Below, piece by piece: positions 47,375-59,156 of a DNA stretch of 64,000 nt (its first letter is position 1; each line of letters starts with the position of its first letter). The stretch spans positions 51,126,304 through 51,190,303 of the forward strand of contig OY829537.1 of assembly GCA_963691705.1 (NCBI GenBank), written 5' to 3'. The position numbers and the translations under genes were made by a program. The notes under the pieces were generated by a model, which was not told the origin of the DNA, made no database searches, and saw nothing but the letters and a program-made list of their open reading frames with translations. Source of the stretch: Viola odorata. Lineage: Eukaryota; Streptophyta; Magnoliopsida; Malpighiales; Violaceae.

Positions 47375-48751
47375 CAAGAACATCAAGCCTCAGATGGACG
47401 CATTAGAGAACTAACCGAGAGGGTTATTGGCGGTAGGCCAATTGGACCGAATCCGAGAAGACCTCAAGTATTTAGTGTGTCACAACTAGAGGATAAAAAT
47501 AAGTTCCTAGATGGGAACCTAGCCGAGAGAGGAATAGGTACGGAGGTTGTAGCACCATGGCGTACAAGTAAGTCAAGGGTTGCCGAGGCAGACCCTAGAT
47601 ACAATCCAACTAGCAAGACCCTAAGGCGCGATACGATGCATGATAGTCAAGTGGCTTATACACAAGGATCCGAAGAGCATAAGAATGCTACAAAGCTTGC
47701 TATTGAGCATGACTTGAGTGTACAATGGAAGGCAAAAGTGAGTGAGCGAGAAAAAGAAGGGTTATTTCACACTCGATGCCTTGTTAAAGAGAAGATATGC
47801 TCGTTGACTATGGACGATGAGAGTTTGGCGAATTATGCAAGCGATTTGCTTGTAAACAAGTTGAAACTTCTAACTATTAAGCATCCAAAAACCTACTTGC
47901 TGTAATACATGATCAACAGTAGAAAACTAAAGGTAACAAGGCAAGTTTTAATTTCGTTTTCTATTGGGAGATATAAGGATGAAATCCTTTGTGATGTAAT
48001 ACCGATGCGGTCGAGTCATATCATTCTTGGTCGAGCATGGCAACAAGACCAAAATTTCTCATTAGTTCTACTAAAGCCTCTTGAAATCCATGAGGATCAA
48101 AAGTGACTAGAGGAGAAGTATACCGAATGGGAAGTCGCTAGAGATATTAAGAGAACAAGAGAGCAATTAAGAGATAAAAATAAGAGAATTAGTGAGCAAA
48201 ATAGACCCCATGAAAAGAGTGAGCATGGGATGATAAAAGGAGATGATAGAGCTCTTGGAGCCTTGAGCTATTCATTGGTGTGCAAGTTTATCTTTGCTAG
48301 TGAATTTTCGCTTATCTTTTCTTGCAACTGATTTGCTTATGGTTTTGTTCTTATGGTACCACTGAAACCTTGGTCTATGGAGTACTTGGGGAGATTAGAG
48401 GTGGGCAAGGAGTTGATGAACACACAAGTACCACTTGAGCAAGCCGTAGTGCACATGGAGCGAGTGAGTGTTCCTTATTCGGCTAAGGAATATAATGAAG
48501 AATTGAAGCGGCTCTTTGTGATTGTTGAGGGAGATAGGATGAGCTTACACCAGCCTTGGTTGCCTACTCAAGTCAACAAGACAGACGCCATAGGAGACGT
48601 TGGTTTGACCCAAACCATCACCACACACAAAGACACCACCGTCGAGTTGGATGTCTTAGGTAATACCTTTCCTTCCTGTGTTTCCTTTGATTATTCTAAT
48701 GAGAGGAGTATTGCTATTATTAAGGAAATAGATTCGAGGGTGAATCGTTTC
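47375..48751 (+). pseudogene. Residual internal region with gypsy protease remnant
   Basis: Frame 47477-47905 ends with GLFHTRCLVKEKICSLTMDD and LANYASDLLVNKLKLLTIKH; frame 47909-48106 continues QVLISFSIGRYKDEILCDVI, then SSHIILGRAWQQDQ. This is the retropepsin region of a plant gypsy polyprotein (usual pattern: C-x-L-I-I-D-G-G-S-x-x-N, then DVVPM and LLGRPWQ). The catalytic D-G-G-S is replaced by MDDES, so the protease is dead. Frame 48353-48823 ends in the LTR and has no recognisable domain. Confidence 0.7.
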
Positions 48752-48765
48752 GAAGGGGGAGGGAA
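48752..48765 (+). other. Polypurine tract of the gypsy derivative
   Basis: GAAGGGGGAGGGAA directly precedes the 3' LTR, a textbook plus-strand primer that also fixes the element's orientation. Confidence 0.85.
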
Positions 48766-50141
48766 TGATACTATCCTAGCCCCGCCACACGCACACACTA
48801 AGCAGCAAGGGCTTGATGGATGAATACGTCAAGCCAAGGACGTGATGAAGTAGCTAGCAAGGTTAATACAACCTCTACACATGGAAAAAAGGTAAGAGAT
48901 GTTGTTGGATCAAGCCATTAGGCAAAGAATGACTTAGAAGGTGGCTTGGAGGCTCTTAGGGCAAGACTTCGCATCTGAACAAGCCAAGACATGGAAGCAA
49001 GGCTTCAATCGGGCAACCAAAGTAAATACAAGACCGATTGGTGTCTTAGGAAGATCGTGTCCAAGTTTGAGGACATTTGGACGAGTAGATTGTAATATGG
49101 TTCATAGTGGCATTCTCGCATGCAGGAGTTCTAGGCGCAGAAGGAATAGGCGACTATGTCCGAGCCTATTTGGACCAATACAAGTTAGAATCATGTGATA
49201 GACCATGTTTCTGAAACCTCAAGATGTTTTCTCCATTGTGACCAAGTTTCAGTTCAAACGCACCAGCCTTTTGCGTTTTATTCAAAGAGACATTTTCGCC
49301 GACAACAATCCTACTCCTACTCAGACTTGTAGATGCGTCAGGTTACTCTTTGCGAGTTTATTCAGACCTGTTCATCCCAGACTAGAGAGAGAGTTATTTT
49401 CCCACTATTTCCAGATGTTATCTTTCGAATGGAACAAGTTTCAGCCCGATCGGACAAGCGGATAAAGAGTTAGACCTAGTGGACATTTTCATGCGCAGTG
49501 TGAACACGCAACAACCCACAACTTGGAGAGTCCGGCCCAACTTGGAGTCCAGTTGTGCAAAAGGTATTCTAGAGCTTCTGGAATGTTTGTAGATATTTAT
49601 TACTTAGTTTATTCAATTATTAGAGTTATTTATTAAAAAGAACTTCTAAGTTTTATAGGTTTAGTAATTCTATTCCTAGTAGAATTAGAACTTGTAATTA
49701 TACTTAAACTTGTACTTGGGATTTTGCCAATATATAGAGCTGATTATGCTCATTAATGAAGAAGTTATTATTCAACCAAATTTGATCCTTTGTGATTGTG
49801 AGACGTTTGTCTTGAGAGAGCCTTTCTCTATAAGCATTCATGGACTAGGAAAAAAACCCAAGGTGGCGGTGTCAAGTGGACTCTTGGTGTACCTTATCCT
49901 TGAGAGCCTCACTTGTTGATCGGCGGTGTTAGGTGGACTCCTAGCGTACCTTACTTTAGCAGGCGTTGTTTAGCCTCAACTTAGAGATTAGCGGAGTTAG
50001 GTGGATTCCTAGTGTTCCTTATATCGAAGAGAAGAGAGATTGAGTTAAATTTTGCGCAACTTCAAACCTTCCAACAACGATCATCAATTCAATGTGTCCT
50101 AGCTATCTAAGATCGTATCAAGGGTAGCGAGGATCGTATCA
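48766..50141 (+). repeat. 3' LTR of the gypsy derivative
   Basis: 1376 bp with AATATATAGAG at about 49728 as TATA region. Its last 30 bp contain GATCGTATCA twice (50112-50121 and 50132-50141). Confidence 0.85.
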
Positions 50142-50146
50142 GGTGG

Positions 50147-50590
50147 GCTAAGAAGAAGATTATTTCAATATTGCAATGGAATGTGGACTTGGAATTTGAT
50201 AGATTAGAAGACTATGCTAATGAACTAAGAAGGAGTAATATGGCTAGCACCATTTCTTTGGACACTAAAGAAGTTCATAGGAAAAAGGTTTTTAAAGGCT
50301 TGCATATTTCTTTTGCTGCAATGAAGAGAGGTTTCAAGAATGGTTGCAGGCCTGTCATAGGTGTAGATGGGGCATTCCTTAAAGGACCTTTTAAGGGAGA
50401 ATTATTGGCAGCAGTTGGTAGGGATGCCAACAATCAAATGTACCTATTAGCATGGGCAGTGGTTGAGAAAGAAGATATGAAGACCTGAAAGTGGTTCTTA
50501 TCATTATTGATGAGTGATCTGAATATTGCTGGTGGGATTGCTGGTGGGTGGACATTCTATAGTGACCAACAGAAGGTATGCATGAAGTAC
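50147..50590 (+). pseudogene. MULE transposase catalytic core, N-terminal half
   Basis: Resumes in frame after the gypsy insertion (WAKKKIISILQWNVDLEFDR). It contains the MULE catalytic start CRPVIGVDGAFLKGPFKGEL (first Asp of the DDE triad), LLAAVGRDANNQMYLLAWAV and, after a TGA at 50486-50488, KWFLSLL and GGWTFYSDQQK (second Asp region). It is cut at 50590 by a hAT-like element; the remaining triad residue, zinc knuckle and SWIM region were not recognised beyond 51655. Confidence 0.82.
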
Positions 50591-51646
50591 TAGGGGTGAG
50601 CACGGATCGACGAATCCAACTAATCCGATCCGATCCGATCCGAACTAACCCATCCGAACCGATTCGAATGATTTTCGGACACATTTCGGTGGCGATGGTC
50701 GGAATCCAAAAAATTTCAGATTTCGACAGTCGGATTGTCAGAATTCGACGGATTTCGACAACCCATATGTATATGTTTTTCTGGATCTAGACACAGACAA
50801 CGATGATGATCCATTCTTATTTTTCTGAGGTGGGCGCTTATTAGCTACAACAACAGGACCTCGACAAATAGAGCAATTGCAATTGGCGTGAGAATTCAGC
50901 CACAAATCAATACAAGTAGTATGAAAGGAGTGCTTACACTCTTTCAATTACCTAACATCTTCACCATCAGCAAAAAGCGACAAGCAAACAAGACACTCGC
51001 TCCCAACTTCTTTCCCATGAGTCTCTTTCTGGTACTTCAAATCTCAATTGTTATTACCACTACTTACCTCATTTTTTTCTTCAATGGTGTCAGAAAACGA
51101 TCGCAGTGATGGAGGAGCGGTGCTTGCTGCTTGAGAAGTGGTAGTGGTGCTCCACCGCCAGAAATGGGAGGATGGGATTTTGGTGGAGAAGATGAAGGTG
51201 TAGAGGCAGGGATGGTGACGAGAGGGGATAAATCTACGGTTGTTGAAGATTGAGGAAAAGGTGGAGATGGGTCAGGAGAAATGAAAAAGGTATTGGTACT
51301 GGGTGGATGCTCCGTGAAAGTGAGGGGAAAGGAGATAGGAAATGGTACTAACCTGTTTGTTTTGTTTTTTATTATTATTATTATTAAAGATTTTATTTTT
51401 ATTTTTATCTTTGAAAGATTGATGCTGGTGGTAATAGGCATTATAGTCTCGTGATAATGGGTCGGCCCAGCCCGGCCTAATCCCAAAAAAATCAAAAAAT
51501 CCGACCGAACCGATCCTAAATCGAAGGTGTCGGATTGGAATCGGATTAGCTGCCAAAAAATCCAAAAAAATCCGATCCGAAATTATCTGAATCCGAACTT
51601 ATCCTATCCAAACTCGTTAGATTCTGATCCGAAATCTGAACGCGTA
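50591..51646. mobile_element. hAT-like non-autonomous element with captured RING-H2 gene
   Basis: TGAAGTAC occurs at 50583-50590 and 51647-51654, an 8-bp duplication as made by hAT transposases. The left end TAGGGGTGAGCACGGATC is a typical hAT terminus; the right end is its diverged inverse. Subterminal regions are full of CGGATC/GATCCG repeats. The middle, about 50740-51340, is a piece of a RING-H2 gene on the minus strand. No transposase is present. Confidence 0.8.
50738..51340 (-). pseudogene. Captured RING-H2 (ATL-type) E3 ligase fragment
   Basis: On the minus strand ETHGKEVGSECLVCLSLFAD, then GEDVR, a TAA stop, and ECKHSFHTTCIDLWLNSH, CNCSICRGP. All eight zinc ligands of a C3H2C3 RING (C-x2-C, C-x-H-x2-H-x2-C, C-x2-C) and the conserved Trp of ATL E3 ubiquitin ligases are present. 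Only one stop, between the second and third ligand, breaks the frame. Upstream (about 51340-51064) lies a Pro/Ser-rich N-terminal stretch that may belong to the same gene in a shifted frame. ATL genes are intronless, so DNA capture cannot be told from retrocopying here, but position inside hAT ends favours transduplication. Confidence 0.8.
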
Positions 51647-51654
51647 TGAAGTAC

Positions 51655-52496
51655 TTCAATAAATTATTGTCATATTTATATAATATTGGTAGGACTGGTG
51701 GCTTTGCATGTAATATATTAATGCTGGTGGGACTGATGTTTGGTCAATAAATGTCATGCCTGGATTGACATCGGTCCAAGAAGCCTAGAGAGAAGCTTCT
51801 TTCCATAATAACACTTAATATCTGGCCCTTCATAATCCAACACTATTTTTTTCCCAATCATTGAGATTGTGTTTTAGCAACGAGATAGAGAAGATATGAA
51901 GCAAAAAAAAAGGGGAAATGGAATAAGGAAGGTTTAAGGAAGGAGAAGATATGAAGTAGAGAGAGGAAAATTAGAAGTTAGGGTTTTGAGGGAGAGCAGA
52001 GATGAAGATAAAGGAAAAGTGAGAGGAAGGGGACGAATGTGTCGAAGGATGAAGCAAAAGTGGAGTGGCGGCCCCCCACTCGCCACGTGGAGTCTGACAT
52101 GGTAAGAGACGTGATGTGGCAAGCTGATATGGCATCATTCTAGGAGCTGACGTGGCACATAACGTCGGTCAACGATGCCACGTCTGATTTTTGTTATGGT
52201 AGGGGGGTGATTGAACAATATTGGCGACGACTAGGGTTGTAATTAAACAAAAAAAAAACTAAGGGTTGCAATTAAATAAAATATTAAAGTTCAGGGTTGT
52301 TTTATGTCTTTTTCACTTTTTAAAAATAAATACGTTATAAAAATAAGTTGTTATTGATGTGATTCTTCGGCAAATAAGTTTCATACTATATATTTTACGC
52401 ATTTAAATCTCTAAATAAATACTACATTGAAATAAATGGATTTAAAAATGAAATTCTTACATAAATAAGTTTCATGACATAAATTTTACTAAACAT
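51655..52496. other. Intergenic, old repeat DNA
   Basis: No gene recognised. 52130-52330 resembles MULE terminal repeat DNA seen at 1438-2412 in style (GGGTTGTAATTAAACAAAAA, ATTAAAGTTCAGGGTTG) and could be the right end of the large MULE, but no left partner was found. Confidence 0.35.
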
Positions 52497-52930
52497 TTAT
52501 CTAACATAATTCAAACTTTCAGTGTCATTGATGTTGAGAGAAATAATATCTTCAGTGAGCTCCTCCAAAGCTGACTTTCCAACCTCTACAATAAAAATAA
52601 ATTAAAAAATATTAAACAAATTACATATGTACTCAATTTAAAATTTAAGAATTAAAATGATATTACCTTGTGTCCCATACAACCAATCTCTTGTACAAAT
52701 CAATGGCTCTACTATTTCCTTCTTGAGTGTGCTCCTATATTGATCAAGCACTCTACCACCGACACTAAAAGCACTTTCAGAAGCAACAGTAGAAATTGGT
52801 ATACTTAGAACATCATGAGCCATTGCCGCAACTTGAGGAAATCGATATTCATTAGCTTTCCAATATGCCATGATGTCTAAATCTTGTAGTCTATCTAACA
52901 TTGCCTCCTCTAAATATTGTTAAAGCTGTG
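52497..52930 (-). pseudogene. hAT transposase C-terminal exons (dimerisation domain)
   Basis: Exon ending 52667 encodes AYWKANEYRFPQVAAMAHDV, then LSIPISTVASESAFSVGGR and EPLICTRDWLYGTQ, the hAT dimerisation domain. A GT-AG intron (52666-52586) leads to a last exon 52585-52497 with KSALEELTEDIISLN and a stop. Upstream the frame continues to QYLEEAML but is broken by TAA at about 52920. The catalytic core and BED finger are missing. This fits a decayed Ac/Tam3-type transposase. Confidence 0.8.
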
Positions 52931-54179
52931 TCTTTTGGGGAGAAGCTTCTTACATATCAAAAGAATCAAATTCCTATAAAGAAATAAACAATAATATTTT
53001 CTGTAAATGAGCTTATGACTAAATGCATACAAGAATTGATACGAACATGAAAGATGGAAGAATAACTGAAAAATGCAGAATGAATAAGAGAATCAAGATA
53101 GACATACCTCAAACACTTCATCAGTCGTATTGCCTCCTTGAGATGATGGATGATGACTAACTTTACTTCAGGAAGATGATGCACAATAATTATTATAAAA
53201 TAGCATCCATAAAGTACAGAACACCAAAAATGTTCTACTATCCTTCTACCAAAGTACATATATATAGATCAATCTAGGTTTCATAAACATAAAGTAGCAT
53301 CCATCACAAATCCAACGACATGTTATGGAAGCAGATGAAGTGAAGCAGCAATAAAAGCACAACAGTCCACATAAACAAACCAAAGATTTCATTGCCTGTA
53401 TTCATGAAATTACGACAACCATTTAAAGCATTGTGCCCAAGAAGCCCTCATAAACCTAAACCAAACACCCATCAATGTCAAATAAATAACAACCAATTGT
53501 AAAAGTGGAAAGCCATTAAGCTAACTATAACAAACCAATAATAAATGCTTAAGCAAGTTCAGCAATCTTGGATCCTTTGTGCATGAGAATATGAAATGAA
53601 TCAACAATGCATATGAAAAGTTAAATATGTAAAAGGAATAAAAATAAAACATGAAACCGATCAAAAACAAATGACAAATGACAAATGGGATTCCAAGAAT
53701 GTATGGACATGGAAATTTCTAACAGTACTATTACAAATGTATTATAAAGTAATGAAGCAATTGATAAGAAAATAGACTCATTAAATATGAGATTGAATAC
53801 CTTCAATAGAACACTACACTACACTTGGGTTTAAATGTAATCGACTGTTAGGCTGACTGCGGTGAATTGAGTGTGTGAAGAACAATCTGTTAGCAAACAA
53901 AATCGTCAAACAAGAAAAACCCTAGCTGGACATTGTGGTGGGTTAAAATTAGGGATTAGAATACCTGAGAAGGGAAGCTTGAAGAGTGAGCTCGTTGCTG
54001 ACGCGTGAGAGGCACGTGATGGAGCAGGAAGAGAAGGAGGAGACCCAAAAAGCTGGGAGAGATGGAGTTTTGCGGTGGCAGCAGTAACATGAGGAGGAAG
54101 CGAGGAAAGCAGAGAGGAGAGGAGAGGAAGAGGATAGGTTTTTTTTATTGTTTAAATTTGAATGGGTCAAACAGGTCGA
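52931..54179. other. AT-rich region, probably degraded hAT interior
   Basis: Lies between hAT transposase exons and a hAT terminus. Open frames on the minus strand (to 97 codons) show no recognisable domain. Confidence 0.35.
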
Positions 54180-54308
54180 CATGTTGCCCATCAGGTCGAC
54201 CAGTACCCAACACATTATTTAAAGGGTTAAAAATTAGTGACCCTTACCCGCCAAAAGCGGGTGGAGTACGGGTCGACCCGATGGGTCGAACCCGTTTTGC
54301 CACCCCTA
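54180..54308 (-). mobile_element. hAT terminus (5' end on minus strand)
   Basis: Ends GTTTTGCCACCCCTA at 54308, i.e. TAGGGGTGGCAAAACGGG on the minus strand, with subterminal GGGTCGACCCG repeats. Orientation matches the transposase exons at 52497-52930, so both may belong to one element. The other end and the 8-bp duplication (TTTGTAGG expected) were not found. Confidence 0.6.
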
Positions 54309-55780
54309 TTTGTAGGAGAAAATCCAAAGCAGAGGCAAGATCCCAGTGCGCTGAATAGTTGGGGATTAAGTACACGCTTAAAACCCTACCAATAATTGGG
54401 AAATTAGATAAGTCAACCCTGTTGATTATGTGCTAATTTTGTATATATTTAACATCTCTTTTACTGACAATTGAGATGATAATACTGTTAATTTGGGCAT
54501 TTTTTTTTTTTTTATAGAACAAAGCAGAAAAAAATGAATCAAAGAAAAATGAGTAAAATAACCAAAAAAAAAAAAGAGCAAAAAAAACAAATGGTGATAA
54601 AGACCGAAACCAAGAGCAACCCTAACTCATCCTTTGGTCAAGGGAAGAGTGAACAATAGTCTTAACCCTTAGCCAAGGATGGAATTTCTAGACCAGTGGG
54701 TCGATCATTAAGCTTGGCGCGTGAAAGGATGAGGAAGTGTGTCAAAGACTTCTGAAGTGTCCGACAAATGTCTCCCTTTAAAATTCTCATTCTATAAACA
54801 CCCCCGAAAGGGATAAAATAATTTTTATCTTTTAAATTAGGTCGACCTAGGTTTTAGCTTGAATGAATATAGTTATTCCTGATAAGTTTGGGTCTATATA
54901 GTTAAAAGAATACAATAAACGACTAGATCGATCTCAGCATAGGATTTGCTCTTTGAGACTAGAGAAAGAGAACAATTTGGCTTAAAGTGACAAGTGAACC
55001 GTTCCTTTAGTCAAGGGAAGGATCTCCCTGTTTTTATAAATTAGTTAGTTAACTTCTATAAGTGAACCTTAGGATTGTTAGACGTTTAAGGCCCTTAATA
55101 GAGTGTCTCTTTAAGTGACTTGATATTGAAGAAGAGTAGAAAGTCAAAGTGAACCTAATTTCTATAGCTTCCTACAAAAGTCAATTATGAATATTTTTTA
55201 TCAATGATCAATATTTGTGAATCATGACCTCGAGAAATCTTTACTAGGAATCTTTATCATATTGATTTTATCTTTACAATTCTCATTTTGTTACTCATTG
55301 CTCATATTCTCATTTCAACCTCAGTTTTGATTTAATATTTATTTGCATTACAAAAAAAAACCCCTTTTTACTTACTCCATGTTGATATATTGAATCATAA
55401 TCATAAACTTGAATTAAACTATTGTTTCCTGAGAAGCGAATCTCTTATCACTTTCTACAATATATTTTGTCAATCAGTGTTAAGTTATACACACTTTATT
55501 TTTGACGAATTCGGCACCCGATCAGGGATCCTCCCCTCTAGTTCTTTATCTTCAAGTTTCCTCAAGTGTGTTACAAGATGACTGACACATAAACTAAAAA
55601 AAAAATATTTCCACCACACCCACGTCTCAATTCTCAATTTATATCATCAACTAAACCATTTTTATCACAAAATAAATTATCAAGCATGCTCCTCTAAAAT
55701 GAAACCTGTTCCTCTTCCCCAGTCTGTTGCGCGCCAAAAGTAATTCCAGTCTCCATATTCACTTTCCTTTCTTTTCCTAA
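54309..55780. other. Intergenic, nothing recognised
   Basis: AT-rich. GTCAAGGGAAG occurs twice (near 54637 and 55009), perhaps from an old LTR. No gene, RNA gene or clear element ends. Confidence 0.35.
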
Positions 55781-55943
55781 GACTATCAGCAGCAAAGGGT
55801 TTTTGGGTGGGTTTTTAGGGTGTTTTCTCATGCAGCAAAGGGTTTTTAGGGTGTTAAATTGGCAAGGCACGCGAGCGGGTGTCAAAATTTGACACCCGCG
55901 TTTTTCTGACATTTTTATTAAAAAATAAATAAAAAAATAGCTG

Positions 55944-55982
55944 GACCAATGGCAGCGCGCCACGCGTGCGCTGCCATTGGTC
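55944..55982. repeat. Perfect 15-bp stem, 9-nt loop hairpin
   Basis: GACCAATGGCAGCGC (55944-55958) and its exact inverse GCGCTGCCATTGGTC (55968-55982) enclose nine bases. A near-perfect palindrome GCGGGTGTCAAA.TTTGACACCCGC lies just before it at 55875-55899. Confidence 0.85.
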
Positions 55983-56019
55983 ACCAAATTCTTTATTTTT
56001 TTTCCTCCCCTCATTTTTT

Positions 56020-56405
56020 AAATGGGGTTTTTTATAATAAATACTGAAAATAATTTTATAAAAAATATACCATTATTTTTAATTTTTTGAGATCTATAAA
56101 TAGAGACTAGGTTTGTATTATTTGGACACTAAAACAAATTAGAGTTTTTTACATTTTTTTTCTTTTTTTTCTTTTTTAAATGTTTTTTTTCATAATAATT
56201 ACTCAAAATAATTTTATAACAAATATACCATTATTTTTAATTTTTTGAGATCTATAAATTGAGACTAGGTTTGTATTATTTGAAGACTAAAAAAAATTCG
56301 AATTGTTTACATTTTATTTCTTTTTAAAATGCATTTTTTCATAATAATTACTCAAAATAATTATAAAAAATATATCATTATTTTTATTTTTTGAGATCTA
56401 TAATT
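56020..56405. repeat. Three tandem units of about 150 bp inside the foldback element
   Basis: Units start at about 56020, 56178 and 56327 (last one truncated). Shared blocks: ATAATTACTCAAAATAATTT, TATACCATTATTTTTAATTT, TTGAGATCTATAAAT and GACTAGGTTTGTATTATTTG. Confidence 0.8.
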
Positions 56406-56955
56406 ACTCAAAACACCATATGACATTTGAACGAAATTATTGAAATGAACATACACTTTCACAGCCCACAAATTATTCAAAATAACACACAATTCAAAAA
56501 TAAAACACACAATTCAAAAATAAAATACACATTTCGAAAATAAAACACACAATTAAAACAGTATAGATTTTGTGATTGATAAATAAAATCGTATGTTATT
56601 TTAAAAAATATTATATTATTTATTGTATTAAAAAAGTATAGATTTTGTGAAATATGAAAAAAAAAATATGAAATTTAATTAATTTTTATTACAAATATAT
56701 TATTTATTATTTATTATATTATAAAAAATAAATTATAGTAATTATAAATGTTAATAAGAAAAAGAAATGAAAGTTAGTGGAAAGCTGATGTGGAAAGCTG
56801 ATGTGGAAGGGAGAGAAAGTGAATAACACCCTAAAAAATACATTGCTGTGAGAAGTGGGTGTTATTTGAAAATTTGGTTGGGTGTTAAGCTGATGTGGTA
56901 AGAGAAAAAGTGAATAACACCCTAAATTTGACACCCAGTGCTGTGGATAGTCTAA

Positions 56956-58249
56956 TAAACCAATTTTCACTCACTTTCGGGTATACACTCTCATCAAATA
57001 TATATAACAAAATGGTGTAACTGCTTCTTGTGATGCATTCATTCCATTATTTAGAATAAAATCTATTTACAAACTAACTAATGTATTCCCAAATTCTTAA
57101 TAATCTTGGTGAACACCCCAACTTCTTAATCTCATGGACTGCGATCTTCACAGCTTCCTCTTGATTGCAAATTCAGCAGTTTTGCATTAGTGCTTCAATC
57201 GCAATCTCTCAAAGCCACCAAAATCCTATTCCCTCCAATTTCTAAGAGATTTGGGTGTTATTTTGAAATGTAGGTTGACAAGCCAACCAATATTTTTCTG
57301 ACCACCCAATTAAGGAATTGAAGAAACAAGAGTTTATCTAGTGTTATTCCATATCATTAGTTACTTTTTACAAAAAAGAAAGAAAGAAAGAAAAAGGTTT
57401 ATGTAGTAGTAAAATTGTATAGTGTACCTTTCTTAAATCCAAGCTAGTATCTGGAATCATTTGGGTGGCATCCATCTGAACTCATCAAATCACGTGTTAA
57501 ACCAGAAAACTCCATGTTAGATTGTATCTAGCATTGAAAAAGATAAAGCCTTTCCACTTTTAGAAATTCTTCGATTTTTTTATCCAATTCTTTTGCAAGT
57601 TCTGCAAGGAAATCTGTTGCTTGTTTAGACTCGGCAGCCTTGCCCACTAACCTAACATACACGCTGCCTAACCTTTTATATCAGCAACTTAAGGTTAGGA
57701 TTCCTTTCTATCTCACACCCCTAAGAGTCTATAGTAATTCCAACCTTGATCTGGAATCGTCATTTTTATCTTCATTACATCAAAAACTTTCAGAATACGG
57801 CTGCATAAAATCCCCATAAACTCATCTTGATGACCAGCAATGACTCCTCAAATTCATCTTGAAACATATTAAAAATTTAGAGTGGCTCAGCAACACATGC
57901 ATACTCCACTTTAATCCATTATTGTAATTACAATCAATAATCTCTCAATTCCTGAACTTAATTACACCTAAAATATATCTCAGTATATTACGCTCCACCT
58001 TGATACAAAATCTCTCGACCTCACAACTAAACTCACTACCTCGCAATTGCAACACTGCACACACTCACTTTGCCTCACTTTTATGGCTCACTTTTACAAA
58101 CGGTGCATGACTTCAATATATATATTACACATTTGTGTACCCTTGAAAATAAAATAAATATCACTAACTTATCTCTCAAGTAGCCAATCAAAATAAAGGC
58201 ACAAAAATAATATAAAATTACTGGTGTTGTCCTTCTTAGAACCAAAGGA
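56956..58249. other. Intergenic, one possible exon relic
   Basis: Mostly AT-rich. A GAAA simple repeat is at 57375-57398. On the minus strand 57670-57548 reads YVRLVGKAAESKQATDFLAE followed by LAKELDKKIEEFLKV, a well-formed amphipathic helix bounded by stops. I do not recognise the family and it may be chance. Confidence 0.3.
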
Positions 58250-58790
58250 TGTTCACTGCTGTTCTTAACCTTATGAACAACAGTGTAGGAACAAATCAAA
58301 TCGATTAATACATGAATCATAACGGAATGCGGAAGCGTACCTGATGATGATGCCATGATCTTGAAGAAATCCGGGAACAAAGGTCTTCTGGTGGATTGTT
58401 GCCTTAGGGCTGAATGGGGAGCCGTCATTCTCTGTTTTCAACGTACGTTTATTTTCTAAGAAAAACCCTTATGTTGTAACAGAAGAACTTTAACTTAAAT
58501 AGGCAACTTCCACCCGGGACCATATCCTAATTATTTAATTTATATTAATTACTAATTGACCCATCAACAATTAGTAATTAATCCCGGATTCTGCACAAAT
58601 ACTGAATGTGCCCCCACACTATATTAATTAGACGATTGGACCCCTTAACTTTAATAGATCATCAATTTGGTCCAATTAACTTAATGTTAAAAATATATTA
58701 TATAACGGTACACACATAACATATGCGTCCATATGTTCCAACGTGTACGAACGGTACTGACGCATTAGTCCCGTTTTCCAAATCCCAACA
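58250..58790 (-). repeat. 3' LTR of the Ty1/copia element
   Basis: On the minus strand it starts TGTTGGGATTTGG at 58790. CCTATTTAAGTT near 58495 serves as TATA region. The far end near 58250 is uncertain because the partner LTR is not in the window. Confidence 0.7.
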
Positions 58791-58801
58791 ATCTCCCACT
58801 T
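58791..58801 (-). other. Polypurine tract of the copia element
   Basis: AAGTGGGAGAT on the minus strand directly abuts the LTR start TGTTGGG, a common copia 3' junction. Confidence 0.8.
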
Positions 58802-59156
58802 GGACAACTACACAATATGCGTTCTTTATAGTACCACCCTTTTGTCATACAATCATATGTTAACCCCCGAATGCTAGCATATAGAACCAAAAGAGTAGTC
58901 ATCGCAGTCCAAGCAATTAAATTCATAATGATTACGAGTACTAACTAACTAACGACATGGATCCAGTGTGCATGTGCAGAATGGAAATTACAAGTGATCT
59001 ATATTTGTCAAATTTTCAACTGATCCTCTTTTCTTTATGAGATCAAAATCCAGAGCATATATTAAATAAAATCAATATCCATAGACTGTGAAATAACATA
59101 GTACACAGTTAAAGCATATACAAGTTACAATAGTACAAACCGAACTCCCACTAATC

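Larger units (their letters stand above)
46568..50141 (+). mobile_element. Deleted Ty3/gypsy derivative inside the MULE
   Basis: Starts TGATACGATCCTAGCC, ends GGATCGTATCA, flanked by GGTGG at 46563-46567 and 50142-50146. The 3' LTR (48766-50141) is complete. The 5' LTR is homologous only to about 47374 and then joins internal sequence, so the end of the LTR, primer site and gag start are deleted. RT, RNase H and integrase are also missing. About 1.4 kb of internal DNA remains. LTR divergence is visibly higher than in the Tat elements. Confidence 0.85.
55781..56952. mobile_element. PIF/Harbinger-like foldback element, 1172 bp
   Basis: Ends GACTATCAGCAGCA (left) and the inverse of GACTATCCACAGCA (right), flanked by TAA at 55778-55780 and 56953-56955. 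A 3-bp TAA/TTA duplication is typical of PIF/Harbinger. Subterminal GGGTGTTA/TAACACCC blocks recur near both ends. No transposase. Contents: palindrome, strong hairpin and a three-unit tandem repeat, listed separately. Confidence 0.65.

Noticed and set aside
58081..58428. 115-codon minus-strand frame.
   Set aside because: It lies in the copia LTR and its downstream flank; no protein family.
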